Source: Bradyrhizobium oropedii (GTDB lineage: Bacteria; Pseudomonadota; Alphaproteobacteria; Rhizobiales; Xanthobacteraceae). Taken from it: a stretch of DNA of 64,000 bases. Under the pieces are notes generated by a model. That model saw nothing but the letters and a program-made list of their open reading frames with translations. It was not told where the DNA came from and did no database searches. Below are positions 42,718 to 51,655 of this stretch, piece by piece; position 1 is the first letter of the stretch; each line of letters opens with the position of its first letter. The stretch covers positions 38,435 through 102,434 of the forward strand of contig NZ_JACMYO010000004.1 of the NCBI RefSeq assembly GCF_020889685.1, in the 5' to 3' direction. A program made the position numbers and the translations under genes.

Positions 42718-44319
42718 TCAATGCGCGCCGGCGCCGCCCGCCGCGCTCTTCGGCTTGCCGGTCAGAACGATCGCGATCGCAGCGAGCACCAGCACGACGC
42801 CGATCACCGCGAAGGCGTCACTGAAGCCAAGCACCAGCGCCTGACGCTTCACGATGTTGCCGATCGCCACGATCGCTTGGTTGTGTGCGGTGGCGGGGTC
42901 CGAGATGCCGTGGCTGAGGAAGTAGTTGGTGACCTCGGCGATCCGGGTCCGTACCTCGTCGCGGCCGAGATGAACGGACTGGCCGATGATGTTGGAGTGG
43001 AACTGTTCGCGCTTGGTGACGATGGTCGAGAGCAGCGCGGTGCCGATCGCGCCGCCGAGGTTGCGCATCATGTTGGAGATGCCGGAGGCCGCCGGAGCAT
43101 CCTGCGGCGCGACGCTGCCGAGGCTGATGGCGGACAGCGGCGCCAGCGTAATCGCCTGGCCGACAGCGCGAACGATGTTCGGATAGAAGAACTGGTCGCC
43201 TGAATAGTCGAGCGACATCTGGATGTTCATGAAGGAGGAGACCGCGAACAGCGCCATGCCGGTGAAGGCGATCAGGCGGGCATCGAAGCGCTGCATCAGC
43301 TTCGGCACCAACGGGATCAGGATCAGCTGCGGCAGGCCGGTCCAGGCCAGCACCTGGCCGATCTGCTCGGCATTGTAGCGCTGCACCTGGCCGAGATAGG
43401 CGGGCAGCAGATAGACCGAGCCGAACAGCGCAAAGCCGACGAACACTGCCGAGATGGTGCCGAAACCGAAGCTGCGCTGGGTCAGCAGCCGCAGCCGCAG
43501 CAGCGGCTTCTCGACGACCAGCTCGATCCAGATGAACAGGGTCAGGCTGACCGCGGCTATCACCGCGAGCTTGACGATGAAGGGCGAGCCGAACCAGTCG
43601 TCCTTGTTGCCTTCCTCCAGCACCGCCTGCAGCGACGACAAACCAATCGCCATCGTGATGATACCGAGCCAGTCACCCTCGCGCAGCAGATGCAGCTGCA
43701 TCGGCTGGCGCTCCAGAGTGAAAGAGAGGGTGGCGACCATGACAGCGGTCGGGATCACGTTGACGAAGAAGATGGTCTGCCAGCCGTAATTTTCGGTCAG
43801 GTAGCCGCCGATGGTCGGGCCGATCGCCGGCGCGAAGGTCACCGCGAGCGCGAACATCGCCAACCCGATCGGCTGCTGCGGCTTCGGCAGCTTGGTGAAA
43901 ACGAGCGTGAAGGCCATCGGGATCAGGACGCCGCCGAAGAAGCCCTGCAGGCCGCGCATCGCGATCATCGACGGCAGATCGTGGGTGAAGGCACAGGCGA
44001 CCGAGAAGGCCGCGAACAGCGTGGCGAAGCTGATGATGATCTTGCGGAACGAGAACACCCGGCTGAGATAGTCGGTGAGCGGGATCACCACGATCTCGCC
44101 GATCAGATAGGACGTCGAGATCCAGGAGCCGTTGTCGACACCGGTTCCGATGCCGCCCTCGATGTTGAGCAGCGAGGCGTTGGTGATCTGGATGTTGAGG
44201 ATCGCCATGAAGGCGCCGATCATGGCCGCCAGGATCGAGATCCAGACGGTCACACTGGCGCGATTGGGATCTACGGCGGCGCGGGGCGCGGCGGCGGAGG
44301 AGAGCGCGAGGTCGGACAT
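42718..44319 (-). CDS. DHA2 family MFS multidrug efflux transporter (EmrB-like)
   Basis: A 533-residue inner-membrane protein with about 14 predicted membrane segments, the layout of the EmrB/QacA drug:proton antiporters. The motif NNGSWISTSYLIGEIVVIP and the motif-C-like region FAPAIGPTIGGYL are visible. It is 8 bp downstream of the EmrA-like gene and would form a trans-envelope pump with it and an outer-membrane channel encoded elsewhere. It is controlled probably by the divergent TetR. Confidence 0.92.
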   Translation of the reverse strand: MSDLALSSAAAPRAAVDPNRASVTVWISILAAMIGAFMAILNIQITNASLLNIEGGIGTGVDNGSWISTSYLIGEIVVIPLTDYLSRVFSFRKIIISFATLFAAFSVACAFTHDLPSMIAMRGLQGFFGGVLIPMAFTLVFTKLPKPQQPIGLAMFALAVTFAPAIGPTIGGYLTENYGWQTIFFVNVIPTAVMVATLSFTLERQPMQLHLLREGDWLGIITMAIGLSSLQAVLEEGNKDDWFGSPFIVKLAVIAAVSLTLFIWIELVVEKPLLRLRLLTQRSFGFGTISAVFVGFALFGSVYLLPAYLGQVQRYNAEQIGQVLAWTGLPQLILIPLVPKLMQRFDARLIAFTGMALFAVSSFMNIQMSLDYSGDQFFYPNIVRAVGQAITLAPLSAISLGSVAPQDAPAASGISNMMRNLGGAIGTALLSTIVTKREQFHSNIIGQSVHLGRDEVRTRIAEVTNYFLSHGISDPATAHNQAIVAIGNIVKRQALVLGFSDAFAVIGVVLVLAAIAIVLTGKPKSAAGGAGAH

Positions 44320-44327
44320 GACATCAC

Positions 44328-45515
44328 CTATTTGAATGAGGCGACAGCGAGTTTCGGCGTGGCTTTTGCGTGCGGAGCTTCCTCAGTCGGACGCGACAGC
44401 GTCGCGATGGAGGGGATCACCGACATGCCCGGCCGCAGGTCGACATTGGTCGCGTCGAGCACGATCTTTACCGGGATGCGCTGCACCACCTTGGTGAAGT
44501 TGCCGGTGGCGTTATCCGGCGGCAGCAGCGCGAACTCCTGGCCGCTTGCCGGCGCCAGGCTGTCGACATGGCCGCGCACGACCTGACCGGGGAACATGTC
44601 GACCTCGATCTCGACCGGCTGGCCCTTGCGAACATTGGTGAGCTGCGTCTCCTTGTAGTTCGCGATCACATAGGCGCCGGTGGCCGGCACCAGCGACATC
44701 AATTGCGTGCCGGCCTGGACGAACTGGCCGGTGCGCAGGGTGCGGTTGCCGACCACACCGTCGATCGGGGCGATGATGGTGGTGTAGCCGAGATTGAGCT
44801 CGGCCTGATGCTGGAGCGCGGTCGCCCGTGCCTGCGCCGCGACGGCCTGGGCGATGTCAGCCTTGAGCAGTTCCACCTGGCGCTCTGCGGAGGCAAGGTT
44901 TGCGGTGTCGCGGGCGATGGCGGCCTGTGCGCTGGCGTAGCGAGACTGCGCCTGCTGCGCGTTCTGCACGCTGCCGTAGCCGGTGCCGGCGAGGTCGGTG
45001 TAGCGCTTGTTCTCCTGCTCGGCGAAGGTCTGGTTCGCGGTATCCACGGCGAGCGTTGCGCGCGCCGCTTCGATCACCGAGTGCTGCACGTCGAGCTGCG
45101 CGCGCTTGCTGGTGATCGCAGCTTCAGCGGCGGCGACGTCGGCCTTGGATTGATCCAGCGCGACCTTGAAATCGCGATCGTCGATCCGCGCCAGCATCTG
45201 GCCGGCACGCACATGCTCGTTGTCGCCCACCAGCACCGCGCTGAGATAGCCGGAGACCTTGGGCGCGATGGTGGTGTTGTCGGCCTTCACATAGGCGTCG
45301 TCGGTCGAGACCTGAAAACGGCCGACCGTCCAGTAATCCCAGCCGTACCAGGCGCCGCCCGCGAGCAGCGCGAGCGCAGCCCCGGTCAGCAGCAGGCGTC
45401 GAAGCTTGCCCTTGGCGGCAGCCGGCTTGGCGGCTTCCGGATTTGCGATCAATTGCTTGGCGGTCTCGGCCGGAACCTGGCTTTCGGCTTTGAATGATGT
45501 CTCATGCTGGCTCAT
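44328..45515 (-). CDS. HlyD family efflux adaptor (EmrA-like)
   Basis: A 395-residue membrane fusion protein. One N-terminal membrane helix (about 43-62, LLLTGAALALLAGGAWYGWD), then a biotinyl/lipoyl-like half (TTIAPKVSGYLSAVLVGDNE), a long alpha-hairpin coiled coil and the matching half GYTTIIAPIDGVVGNRTL. It links EmrB-like transporter and outer-membrane channel. It is the first gene of the leftward pair and divergent from tetR across a region with a 22-bp dyad. Confidence 0.92.
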   Translation of the reverse strand: MSQHETSFKAESQVPAETAKQLIANPEAAKPAAAKGKLRRLLLTGAALALLAGGAWYGWDYWTVGRFQVSTDDAYVKADNTTIAPKVSGYLSAVLVGDNEHVRAGQMLARIDDRDFKVALDQSKADVAAAEAAITSKRAQLDVQHSVIEAARATLAVDTANQTFAEQENKRYTDLAGTGYGSVQNAQQAQSRYASAQAAIARDTANLASAERQVELLKADIAQAVAAQARATALQHQAELNLGYTTIIAPIDGVVGNRTLRTGQFVQAGTQLMSLVPATGAYVIANYKETQLTNVRKGQPVEIEVDMFPGQVVRGHVDSLAPASGQEFALLPPDNATGNFTKVVQRIPVKIVLDATNVDLRPGMSVIPSIATLSRPTEEAPHAKATPKLAVASFK

Positions 45516-45618
45516 GGCAGGCGCTCCTGATCTGCTCTATCCCGTTGGAAAACCTTGCTAATCTCGGCATCCGGTCACGGGATAAATTAGGAAACTTGAT
45601 GTTTTCCAAAATAGAGCC

Positions 45619-45650
45619 CATATTGGGACTGTCAATAGAATGACAGTCAT
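45619..45650. promoter_or_regulatory. Operator/promoter between the efflux pair and tetR
   Basis: Perfect 8-6-8 dyad GACTGTCA / TGACAGTC at 45629-45650, abutting a shorter dyad CCCATATTGGG (45619-45629). A leftward TTGACA (45637-45632) lies inside the main dyad, so TetR binding would block the efflux promoter. Confidence 0.7.
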
Positions 45651-45672
45651 CATCTAAAAGCATGGCTCGCGG

Positions 45673-46377
45673 ATGAACCGGAACGACAAAGTCCAGACTG
45701 AGCAAAGCGTGCCGGAGCGGCGCGGTCGCGGGCGGCCGCAGCTTCGTTCCGACGATGAGACGCGTGCGCTGATCTATGAGGCGGCGCGGCGCGAGTTCTC
45801 CGAGCGCGGCTTCGCGGCGGCAAGCATCGCCGACGTGGCCTGCCGGGCCGGCGTCTCCACCAAGACGCTCTATCGTTTGATCCCGACCAAGCTGGCGCTG
45901 TTCGAAGGCATGGTGACCGACAGGGTGGACCGGTTCGTGTCCATCGTGAATCTCGGCGCCTGCGACGGTCGCAATGTTGCGGCGGCGCTGGAGATCGCCT
46001 TGCAGACTTGCGCCGAGCTCATTCTCGATGCCGAGGTGATCGCGCTGCAACGGATCATCCTAGCGGAGAGCGACAAATTTCCCGACATTGCCGAGACCTT
46101 CTACGAGAAGGCCATGCGGCGGACCATCGCGGCGCTGGCGAGTTGGCTGGGCGTGCAGCAGCGGCGAGGGCGGATCGTGCTTGATGATACTGAGGCGGCC
46201 GCAGGCATGCTGCTCGGCATGTTCGTGTTCAAGCCGCAGCGCGACGTGATGTTCGGGCACAAGCCGGTGCTGACGCGCAGCGAGATCGAAGCGCGCGCCA
46301 AGGCCTGTGCGGCGCTGTTCCTGTCGGGATGCGCTGCGCCGGCCGACCAGATCAAAATGCAGGGCGGAGACGCGTGA
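45673..46377 (+). CDS. TetR/AcrR family transcriptional regulator
   Basis: A 234-residue regulator with a basic N-terminal tail (RRGRGRPQLRSD) and a helix-turn-helix in AAASIADVACRAGVSTKTLY. The C-terminal domain is of the AcrR type seen beside efflux genes. The start codon overlaps the stop of a four-codon frame beginning at ATG 45662, and no Shine-Dalgarno lies before 45673. It is divergent from the EmrAB-like pair and likely its repressor. Its stop overlaps the next start. Confidence 0.9.
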   Translation: MNRNDKVQTEQSVPERRGRGRPQLRSDDETRALIYEAARREFSERGFAAASIADVACRAGVSTKTLYRLIPTKLALFEGMVTDRVDRFVSIVNLGACDGRNVAAALEIALQTCAELILDAEVIALQRIILAESDKFPDIAETFYEKAMRRTIAALASWLGVQQRRGRIVLDDTEAAAGMLLGMFVFKPQRDVMFGHKPVLTRSEIEARAKACAALFLSGCAAPADQIKMQGGDA

Positions 46378-46799
46378 TGCCGGAGGCGGCCGCGACCTAC
46401 ACCGTCGAGGCGAAAATTTCGCACGACGACGAGGTCAAATGCCAGGATGTGCTGACGCGCTGGATGGCGGCGCTCAATCGGTATGACGCGTCAGCCGTGG
46501 ATGCGCTGATGCATTTCCCGCATGTGCGGATCGCCGGCGGCGTGGTCACCGTCTACCAGCAGAGCGGCAGCAATCCGATGGACCTGTTCGAGCGGCTGCG
46601 CAAGCAGGACGGCTGGCACCACAGCGCCTGGAATGAGACCAGGCTGGTCCAGTCCTCGCCGGCCAAAGCCCACTACGCCGTCCGCTACACGCGCTATCGC
46701 GAGGACGGATCGATCATCGGGGTCTACGATTCCCTCTATGTGCTGAGCCTGCTCGACGGCGCCTGGAAGATCCAGAGCCGCTCGAGCTTTGGACCCTAG
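46377..46799 (+). CDS. NTF2/SnoaL-like hypothetical protein
   Basis: A 140-residue protein with the cone-shaped NTF2-like pattern: an N-terminal helix (VLTRWMAALNRYDASAVDAL), then HFPHVRIAGGVVTVY and a final strand GAWKIQSRSSFG. ATG 46377 overlaps the tetR stop by one base, so it is co-translated with the regulator. Family members are ligand-binding proteins or small enzymes. No function can be assigned. Confidence 0.75.
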   Translation: MPEAAATYTVEAKISHDDEVKCQDVLTRWMAALNRYDASAVDALMHFPHVRIAGGVVTVYQQSGSNPMDLFERLRKQDGWHHSAWNETRLVQSSPAKAHYAVRYTRYREDGSIIGVYDSLYVLSLLDGAWKIQSRSSFGP

Positions 46800-46809
46800 G
46801 TGAGCCGCT

Positions 46810-48507
46810 TTACTTGGCTGCTACCGCCGCTGCGGGAGACTGCGCCAGCACTTGCCGGATCATTCGGGCGAGATCGGATTTGCGGTAGGGTTTCGGCAGC
46901 AGCGTGACATCGGGGTCGAGACGGCCGTGGTGGAAGATCGCGTCCTCGGTGTAGCCCGACGTGAAGAGCACGCGCACCGAGGGCAGCTTGGCGATCACGG
47001 CATCGGCCACCTGCCGGCCATTCATGCCGCCGGACATGATGACGTCGGTGAACAGCACGTCGCAGACGAACCCCTTGTCGATCGCAGCCAGTGCTTCCGG
47101 GCCGTTGGCGGTGACCATCGTGTGGTAGCCGAGCTGTTCGAGCTGGGCGCTGACGTAATTGCGGACCAGCGGATCGTCCTCGACGACAAGGATCGTTTCG
47201 TTGCCGCCACGCGTGTCGACTGGGGCGGGCGGTTCGACGTCGACCATGTCGCCCGTGCTGCGCGGCAGATAGAGCTTGATCGATGTGCCGTGACCTTCTT
47301 CGGAATAGATCTTGAGATGCCCGTCGGACTGCTTGATGAAGCCGTAGACCATGCTGAGCCCAAGGCCGGTGCCCTTGCCGGTGTCCTTGGTGGTGAAGAA
47401 CGGTTCGAACACCTTGTCGCGAATTGCCGAGGGGATTCCGTCTCCGGTGTCGCTGACGGCGACCATCACGTATTCACCCGCCCGCACATCCGGGTTGGCG
47501 GCGGCATAAACCTCGTCGAGGATGACGTTGCTCGTCTCCAGCATCAGCTTGCCGCCATCGGGCATCGCATCGCGGGCATTGACGGCGAGATTGAGCAGCG
47601 CGGTCGCCATGTGATTGGGGTCGATGAAGGCCGTCCAGGCGTCGGGTTCGAGCGCGGTATCGATTTCGATCTGCTCGCCGAGCGAGGGGCGCAGCAACCG
47701 CGCGGTGTCCTGCACCAGCGTGTTGAGATTGGCTTCACGCGGTTGCAGTGGCTGCAGCCGCGAGAAGGCCAGCAGGTGCTTGGTCACTTCGGCACCGCGA
47801 AATGCGGCGTCGGTGATCATCTTGGCGACAGACGATAGCGCGGCATCATGTTCGACGGCCTCTGCGAGAATGTCGATCAGGCCGGTGATGACGGTCAGGA
47901 TATTGTTGAAGTCGTGGGCAATGCCGCCGGAGAGGTGCCCGACCGCCTCCATCTTCTGCACCTGGCGCAGCTTCTGTTCGGTTTCGAGCTGTTCGCGCGC
48001 GGCTTCGACCTCGCGGGCGCGCATGAAGATTTCAGCCTCCATCTGCTCGGTGCGCTCGCGCAGCCGGTCGGTCAGCTCAGCCTGCTCGGCGCCGCGCTGC
48101 CTCAGCTGAATGAAGCTGGTGACGTCTTCCACCCGATGGATGATGTAGATGAACTGTCCGGTCGGCCCGAACACCGGCGTATTGCGCGGGCTCCAGTAGC
48201 GCTCCTCGAATCCACCGCCCTCCGACTCGGGCTTGCGGATATCGTATTTCTGCACAGACATGGTGTCGGGGCGGCGGAACTGGACCACGCGCTCGAGTGA
48301 GGCGCGCAGGTTCCGCACGCCGTCGGCGGCAGGATCGTCCGGATTGTCGGGAAAGATCTCGAACAGGTTGCGCCCGAGGACCGCCGCGCGCTCGGTCCTG
48401 GTGGCGCGCAGATAGGCGTCGCTTGCTGCTACGATATGGAAGTCGGGCTGGGTCAGCACCAGATAAAGGCCGGGCGCCGCCTCGAATAACGCCTTGAAGT
48501 CAGGCAT
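46810..48507 (-). CDS. PAS-domain hybrid histidine kinase with C-terminal receiver
   Basis: A 565-residue (from ATG 48507) cytoplasmic sensor kinase. A PAS domain (about 1-130, starting [20 protein letters not shown]) is followed by a coiled coil, a HisKA with the phospho-acceptor His in [14 protein letters not shown], an HATPase with [13 protein letters not shown] and [11 protein letters not shown], and a receiver with LVVEDDP and the Asp in VLFTDVIM. No membrane segments. A GTG at 48570 would add 21 residues; the start is uncertain. No response-regulator partner is adjacent. The signal may be redox or a soluble ligand. Confidence 0.88.
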   Translation of the reverse strand: MPDFKALFEAAPGLYLVLTQPDFHIVAASDAYLRATRTERAAVLGRNLFEIFPDNPDDPAADGVRNLRASLERVVQFRRPDTMSVQKYDIRKPESEGGGFEERYWSPRNTPVFGPTGQFIYIIHRVEDVTSFIQLRQRGAEQAELTDRLRERTEQMEAEIFMRAREVEAAREQLETEQKLRQVQKMEAVGHLSGGIAHDFNNILTVITGLIDILAEAVEHDAALSSVAKMITDAAFRGAEVTKHLLAFSRLQPLQPREANLNTLVQDTARLLRPSLGEQIEIDTALEPDAWTAFIDPNHMATALLNLAVNARDAMPDGGKLMLETSNVILDEVYAAANPDVRAGEYVMVAVSDTGDGIPSAIRDKVFEPFFTTKDTGKGTGLGLSMVYGFIKQSDGHLKIYSEEGHGTSIKLYLPRSTGDMVDVEPPAPVDTRGGNETILVVEDDPLVRNYVSAQLEQLGYHTMVTANGPEALAAIDKGFVCDVLFTDVIMSGGMNGRQVADAVIAKLPSVRVLFTSGYTEDAIFHHGRLDPDVTLLPKPYRKSDLARMIRQVLAQSPAAAVAAK

Positions 48508-48655
48508 CGGCGGGGACTGGTTTTGCAGTGCATCCTCCCTCGCAGGGATACGGTCCGCCACTGACCGCACTCAAGATGTGACATGCGTTCGCCGGAACTT
48601 CAATGGTTAACACACGGCACCAGCTCGATTTTCTCGATCCGTCGATGGCTTGGCA

Positions 48656-49582
48656 CTAGTGCGAATTCGGCAGGTACCGCCAGCCCTCCTTGCCCAGGAA
48701 TTCCAGCATCGCCTGCGCGGGCGGCAGCAGGATCTTGTCGATGCGCCGGATCGCGTGCCACTGCCGGACGATCGGCAGGCCCTTCACCTTGAGCACCACC
48801 AGGCGGCCATCCTCCAGCTCATGGAACACCGTATGCTGGGAGATGAAGGCGATGCCGAGCCCGGCCATGACCGCCTGCTTGATGGTCTCGTTGCTGTCCA
48901 TCGCCATGCCGAGCTTCGGCTCGAGCCCGACCCGCTCGAAATATTGCTGCATCAGCATCCGCGTGCCTGACCCTTGCTCGCGGGTGATGAAGGTTTCATT
49001 GGCGAGCTCCGACGGGGCGACGTGCCGGCGCCGCGCCAGTCGATGATCGGGGGCGGCGATGATGAAGTGCGGATGCCGGCCGAGCGGCTTCATCTCGACC
49101 TCGACATCGGCCGGCGGCCGGCCCATCACGGCGATGTCGAGATCGTAGCCGCGCAACGCGTCGCGGATCTCCTCGCGGTTGCCGATTCGCAGCGTGACCT
49201 CGATCTTGGGGAAGCGGCGCGAGAACGCCGCGATCGCGAACGGCACGAAGTATTTCGCGGTAGAGACCGCGCCCATCGCGACGCGGCCGCCGCTGCGGCC
49301 GGCGATCATGTCGAGCGATTGCTCGCAATCCTTCAACGCGGCTTCGATCCGCTCGACCAGCGTCAGCACATGCGCGCCGGCATCCGTCAGCGCCATGCCA
49401 TCACCGGTGCGCTGAATCAGCGGCAAACCCGCGAGCGCCTGGAGGTTGCGAAGCTGCAGTGTCACCGCCGGCTGCGTCAGGTTCAAGCGGTTGGCCGCGG
49501 ACGTGATCGAGCCGGCCTCGTGCAAGGTCGACAATGCGCGCAGTTGGCGGATGGTGAGATCCCGCGAGAAGTTGCCGGCCAT
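48656..49582 (-). CDS. cbbR: LysR-type regulator of the Calvin cycle operon
   Basis: A 308-residue LysR-type regulator. The N-terminal winged helix is TIRQLRALSTLHEAGSITSA and on; the C-terminal half is the metabolite-sensing domain. ATG 49582 is chosen because GGAG lies 7 nt before it; an upstream in-frame ATG at 49594 overlaps that site. It is transcribed divergently from cbbF, the classical arrangement. In relatives CbbR activates cbb genes in response to intermediates such as RuBP, PEP or NADPH. Confidence 0.93.
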   Translation of the reverse strand: MAGNFSRDLTIRQLRALSTLHEAGSITSAANRLNLTQPAVTLQLRNLQALAGLPLIQRTGDGMALTDAGAHVLTLVERIEAALKDCEQSLDMIAGRSGGRVAMGAVSTAKYFVPFAIAAFSRRFPKIEVTLRIGNREEIRDALRGYDLDIAVMGRPPADVEVEMKPLGRHPHFIIAAPDHRLARRRHVAPSELANETFITREQGSGTRMLMQQYFERVGLEPKLGMAMDSNETIKQAVMAGLGIAFISQHTVFHELEDGRLVVLKVKGLPIVRQWHAIRRIDKILLPPAQAMLEFLGKEGWRYLPNSH

Positions 49583-49731
49583 GACAAGCTCCATAAGAAA
49601 TACTTTGCCCGGACCAAAGATAATAAAATTTCCCTAATTGGGCAATTCGCGCGTTGATACGGCGAAGGCGACTCCCCTGAGGTCGCCTCTCGAAGCCTCG
49701 GGACAGAGGGCGCGATCATAGGGAGAGGCCG
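49583..49731. promoter_or_regulatory. cbbR-cbbF divergent control region
   Basis: 149-bp intergenic region of lower GC content around 49590-49650. It holds the dyad CTTTG-CCCGGAC-CAAAG (49603-49619) and an AT-rich block TAATAAAATTTCCCTAATTG (49621-49640) with an imperfect CCC/GGG dyad (49632-49642). Spacing and location fit LysR-type CbbR sites. The exact site and promoters are not resolved by eye. Confidence 0.55.
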
Positions 49732-50769
49732 GTGGAGATTCGTCCTGCATTACATGCCCATCTGGAGTGGCCGACGCAGCACAACCCGTTGCGTGCCGCG
49801 ACCGTTGTGGTGATCGAAGCGCTTGCCGGTGCCGCGATCGAGCTGTCGCGCATCATTGCCGTCGGGCCGCTCGCCGGCATCGGCGGCGAGAGCGGCGGCG
49901 TCAATCCCGACGGTGATCGTCAGAAGACCATCGACATCGTCGCCGACCGCCTGATGCGCGACGCGCTGCGGGCCGCGCCGGTCGCTGCGGTTTTGTCCGA
50001 GGAGGTCGAGCTGCCCGAGACGCTCGATCCCGACGCGCCGCTCTGTGTCGCGATCGATCCGCTCGATGGCTCCGCCAATCTCGAAAACAATATCTCGATC
50101 GGCACGATCTTCTCGATCCGGCCGAAGGGCAACGACGTCATCTCGACCTTCTTCGAGCCCGGCACGGCGCAATGTGCCGCCGGCTGCTTCATCTACGGTC
50201 CGCAGACCGTGCTTGTGCTGGCGCTCGACCAGTGCGTCGACTGTTTCACGCTCGACCCGCGAACCGGCGAGTTCGTCCTGACTGCGCGTGACCTGCGGGT
50301 GCCGCAGGGCGCGTCGGAGTTCGCCATCAATGCCTCGAACCGGCGGCATTGGAGCAGCCCGGTGCGCAACTACATCGACGACTGCCTTGCCGGGGTGAAT
50401 GGCGAGCTCGGGCAGGACTACAACATGCGCTGGATCGGTTCGCTGGTGGCGGAAGCCTACCGAATCCTGATGCGGGGCGGCGTGTTCCTGTATCCGGCGG
50501 ATGCGCGCCAGGGTTACCGCGAAGGCCGGTTGCGCCTGTTGTACGAGGCGCATCCGATCGCACTGATCATGGAATGGGCGGGCGGCGCCGCGTCGAGTGG
50601 CCGGGCGCGCATCCTCGAACTATCGGCACGTACGCCGCATCAGCGGGTGCCGCTCATCATGGGATCGGCGCGCGCCGTGCGCGACGTCGATGCGATCCAC
50701 CTGACCGTCGAGCCGTTGTTCGAGAGCAGCGATGCCCCGCTGTTCGCGCGGCGCGGCCTGTTCCGCTGA
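49732..50769 (+). CDS. cbbF: Fructose-1,6-bisphosphatase, class I
   Basis: A 345-residue Mg-dependent phosphatase that removes the C1 phosphate of fructose-1,6-bisphosphate (and probably sedoheptulose-1,7-bisphosphate) in the Calvin cycle. Metal-site residues are in VLSEEVELPE and CVAIDPLDGSANLENN (the DPLDGS motif). The start is GTG 49732 with AGGGAGAGG just upstream. It is the first gene of cbbFPTALSXY. Confidence 0.95.
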   Translation: MEIRPALHAHLEWPTQHNPLRAATVVVIEALAGAAIELSRIIAVGPLAGIGGESGGVNPDGDRQKTIDIVADRLMRDALRAAPVAAVLSEEVELPETLDPDAPLCVAIDPLDGSANLENNISIGTIFSIRPKGNDVISTFFEPGTAQCAAGCFIYGPQTVLVLALDQCVDCFTLDPRTGEFVLTARDLRVPQGASEFAINASNRRHWSSPVRNYIDDCLAGVNGELGQDYNMRWIGSLVAEAYRILMRGGVFLYPADARQGYREGRLRLLYEAHPIALIMEWAGGAASSGRARILELSARTPHQRVPLIMGSARAVRDVDAIHLTVEPLFESSDAPLFARRGLFR

Positions 50770-50779
50770 GGGGGAACGC

Positions 50780-51655
50780 ATGTCTCGTCGACATCCCATC
50801 ATCTCGATCACCGGCTCGTCCGGCGCCGGCACCACCTCGGTGAAGAAGACGTTCGAGAACATCTTCCGCCGCGAGAACGTGGTTGCGGCCTACATCGAGG
50901 GCGACGCCTTCCACCGCTACGACCGCGCCGAGATGCGCAGCATGATGTCGGAGAAGGCCGAGCGCGGCAACAAGCACTTCAGCCATTTCAGCCCCGAGAC
51001 CAATCTGTTCGAGGAACTGGAAAAGCTGTTCAGCGACTATGCCGAGACCGGCACCGGAACGACGCGGCACTATGTGCACGACGAGGAGGAATCGCGGCTT
51101 TACGGCGCCAAGCCCGGCACCTTCACCGCCTGGGAAGCGCTGCCGGAGAATTCCGACCTGCTGTTCTACGAGGGCCTGCATGGCGCCGTGGTCACGGACA
51201 AGGTGAATGTCGCGCAGCACGCCGACCTCAAGATCGGCGTCGTGCCGGTCATCAATCTCGAATGGATCCAGAAGCTGCATCGCGATCGCAGCCATCGCGG
51301 CTATTCCACCGAGGCTGTGACCGACACCATCCTGCGCCGCATGCCGGACTATGTGAATTACATCTGCCCGCAATTCACCGAGACCGACATCAACTTCCAG
51401 CGTGTGCCGACCGTCGACACGTCGAATCCATTTATCGCGCGCTGGATCCCGACGCCCGATGAATCGATGGTCGTGATCCGCTTGAAGAACCCGCGCGGCA
51501 TCGATTTTCCCTATCTGCTCTCGATGATCCCGAACAGCTTCATGTCGCGCGCCAACTCGATCGTGGTGCACGGCGCCAAGCTCGACCTCGCGATGCAGCT
51601 GATCCTGACCCCGCTGATCCTGCAACTGATCGAACGAAAGAGGCGAACGATATGA
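50780..51655 (+). CDS. cbbP: Phosphoribulokinase
   Basis: A 291-residue proteobacterial-type phosphoribulokinase that makes RuBP from ribulose-5-phosphate and ATP. The P-loop variant [15 protein letters not shown] is at the N-terminus, followed by [12 protein letters not shown] with the catalytic Asp and by HVDDE-like segments. ATG 50780 follows GGGGAA, 10 bp after cbbF. Its stop overlaps the cbbT start. Confidence 0.95.
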   Translation: MSRRHPIISITGSSGAGTTSVKKTFENIFRRENVVAAYIEGDAFHRYDRAEMRSMMSEKAERGNKHFSHFSPETNLFEELEKLFSDYAETGTGTTRHYVHDEEESRLYGAKPGTFTAWEALPENSDLLFYEGLHGAVVTDKVNVAQHADLKIGVVPVINLEWIQKLHRDRSHRGYSTEAVTDTILRRMPDYVNYICPQFTETDINFQRVPTVDTSNPFIARWIPTPDESMVVIRLKNPRGIDFPYLLSMIPNSFMSRANSIVVHGAKLDLAMQLILTPLILQLIERKRRTI

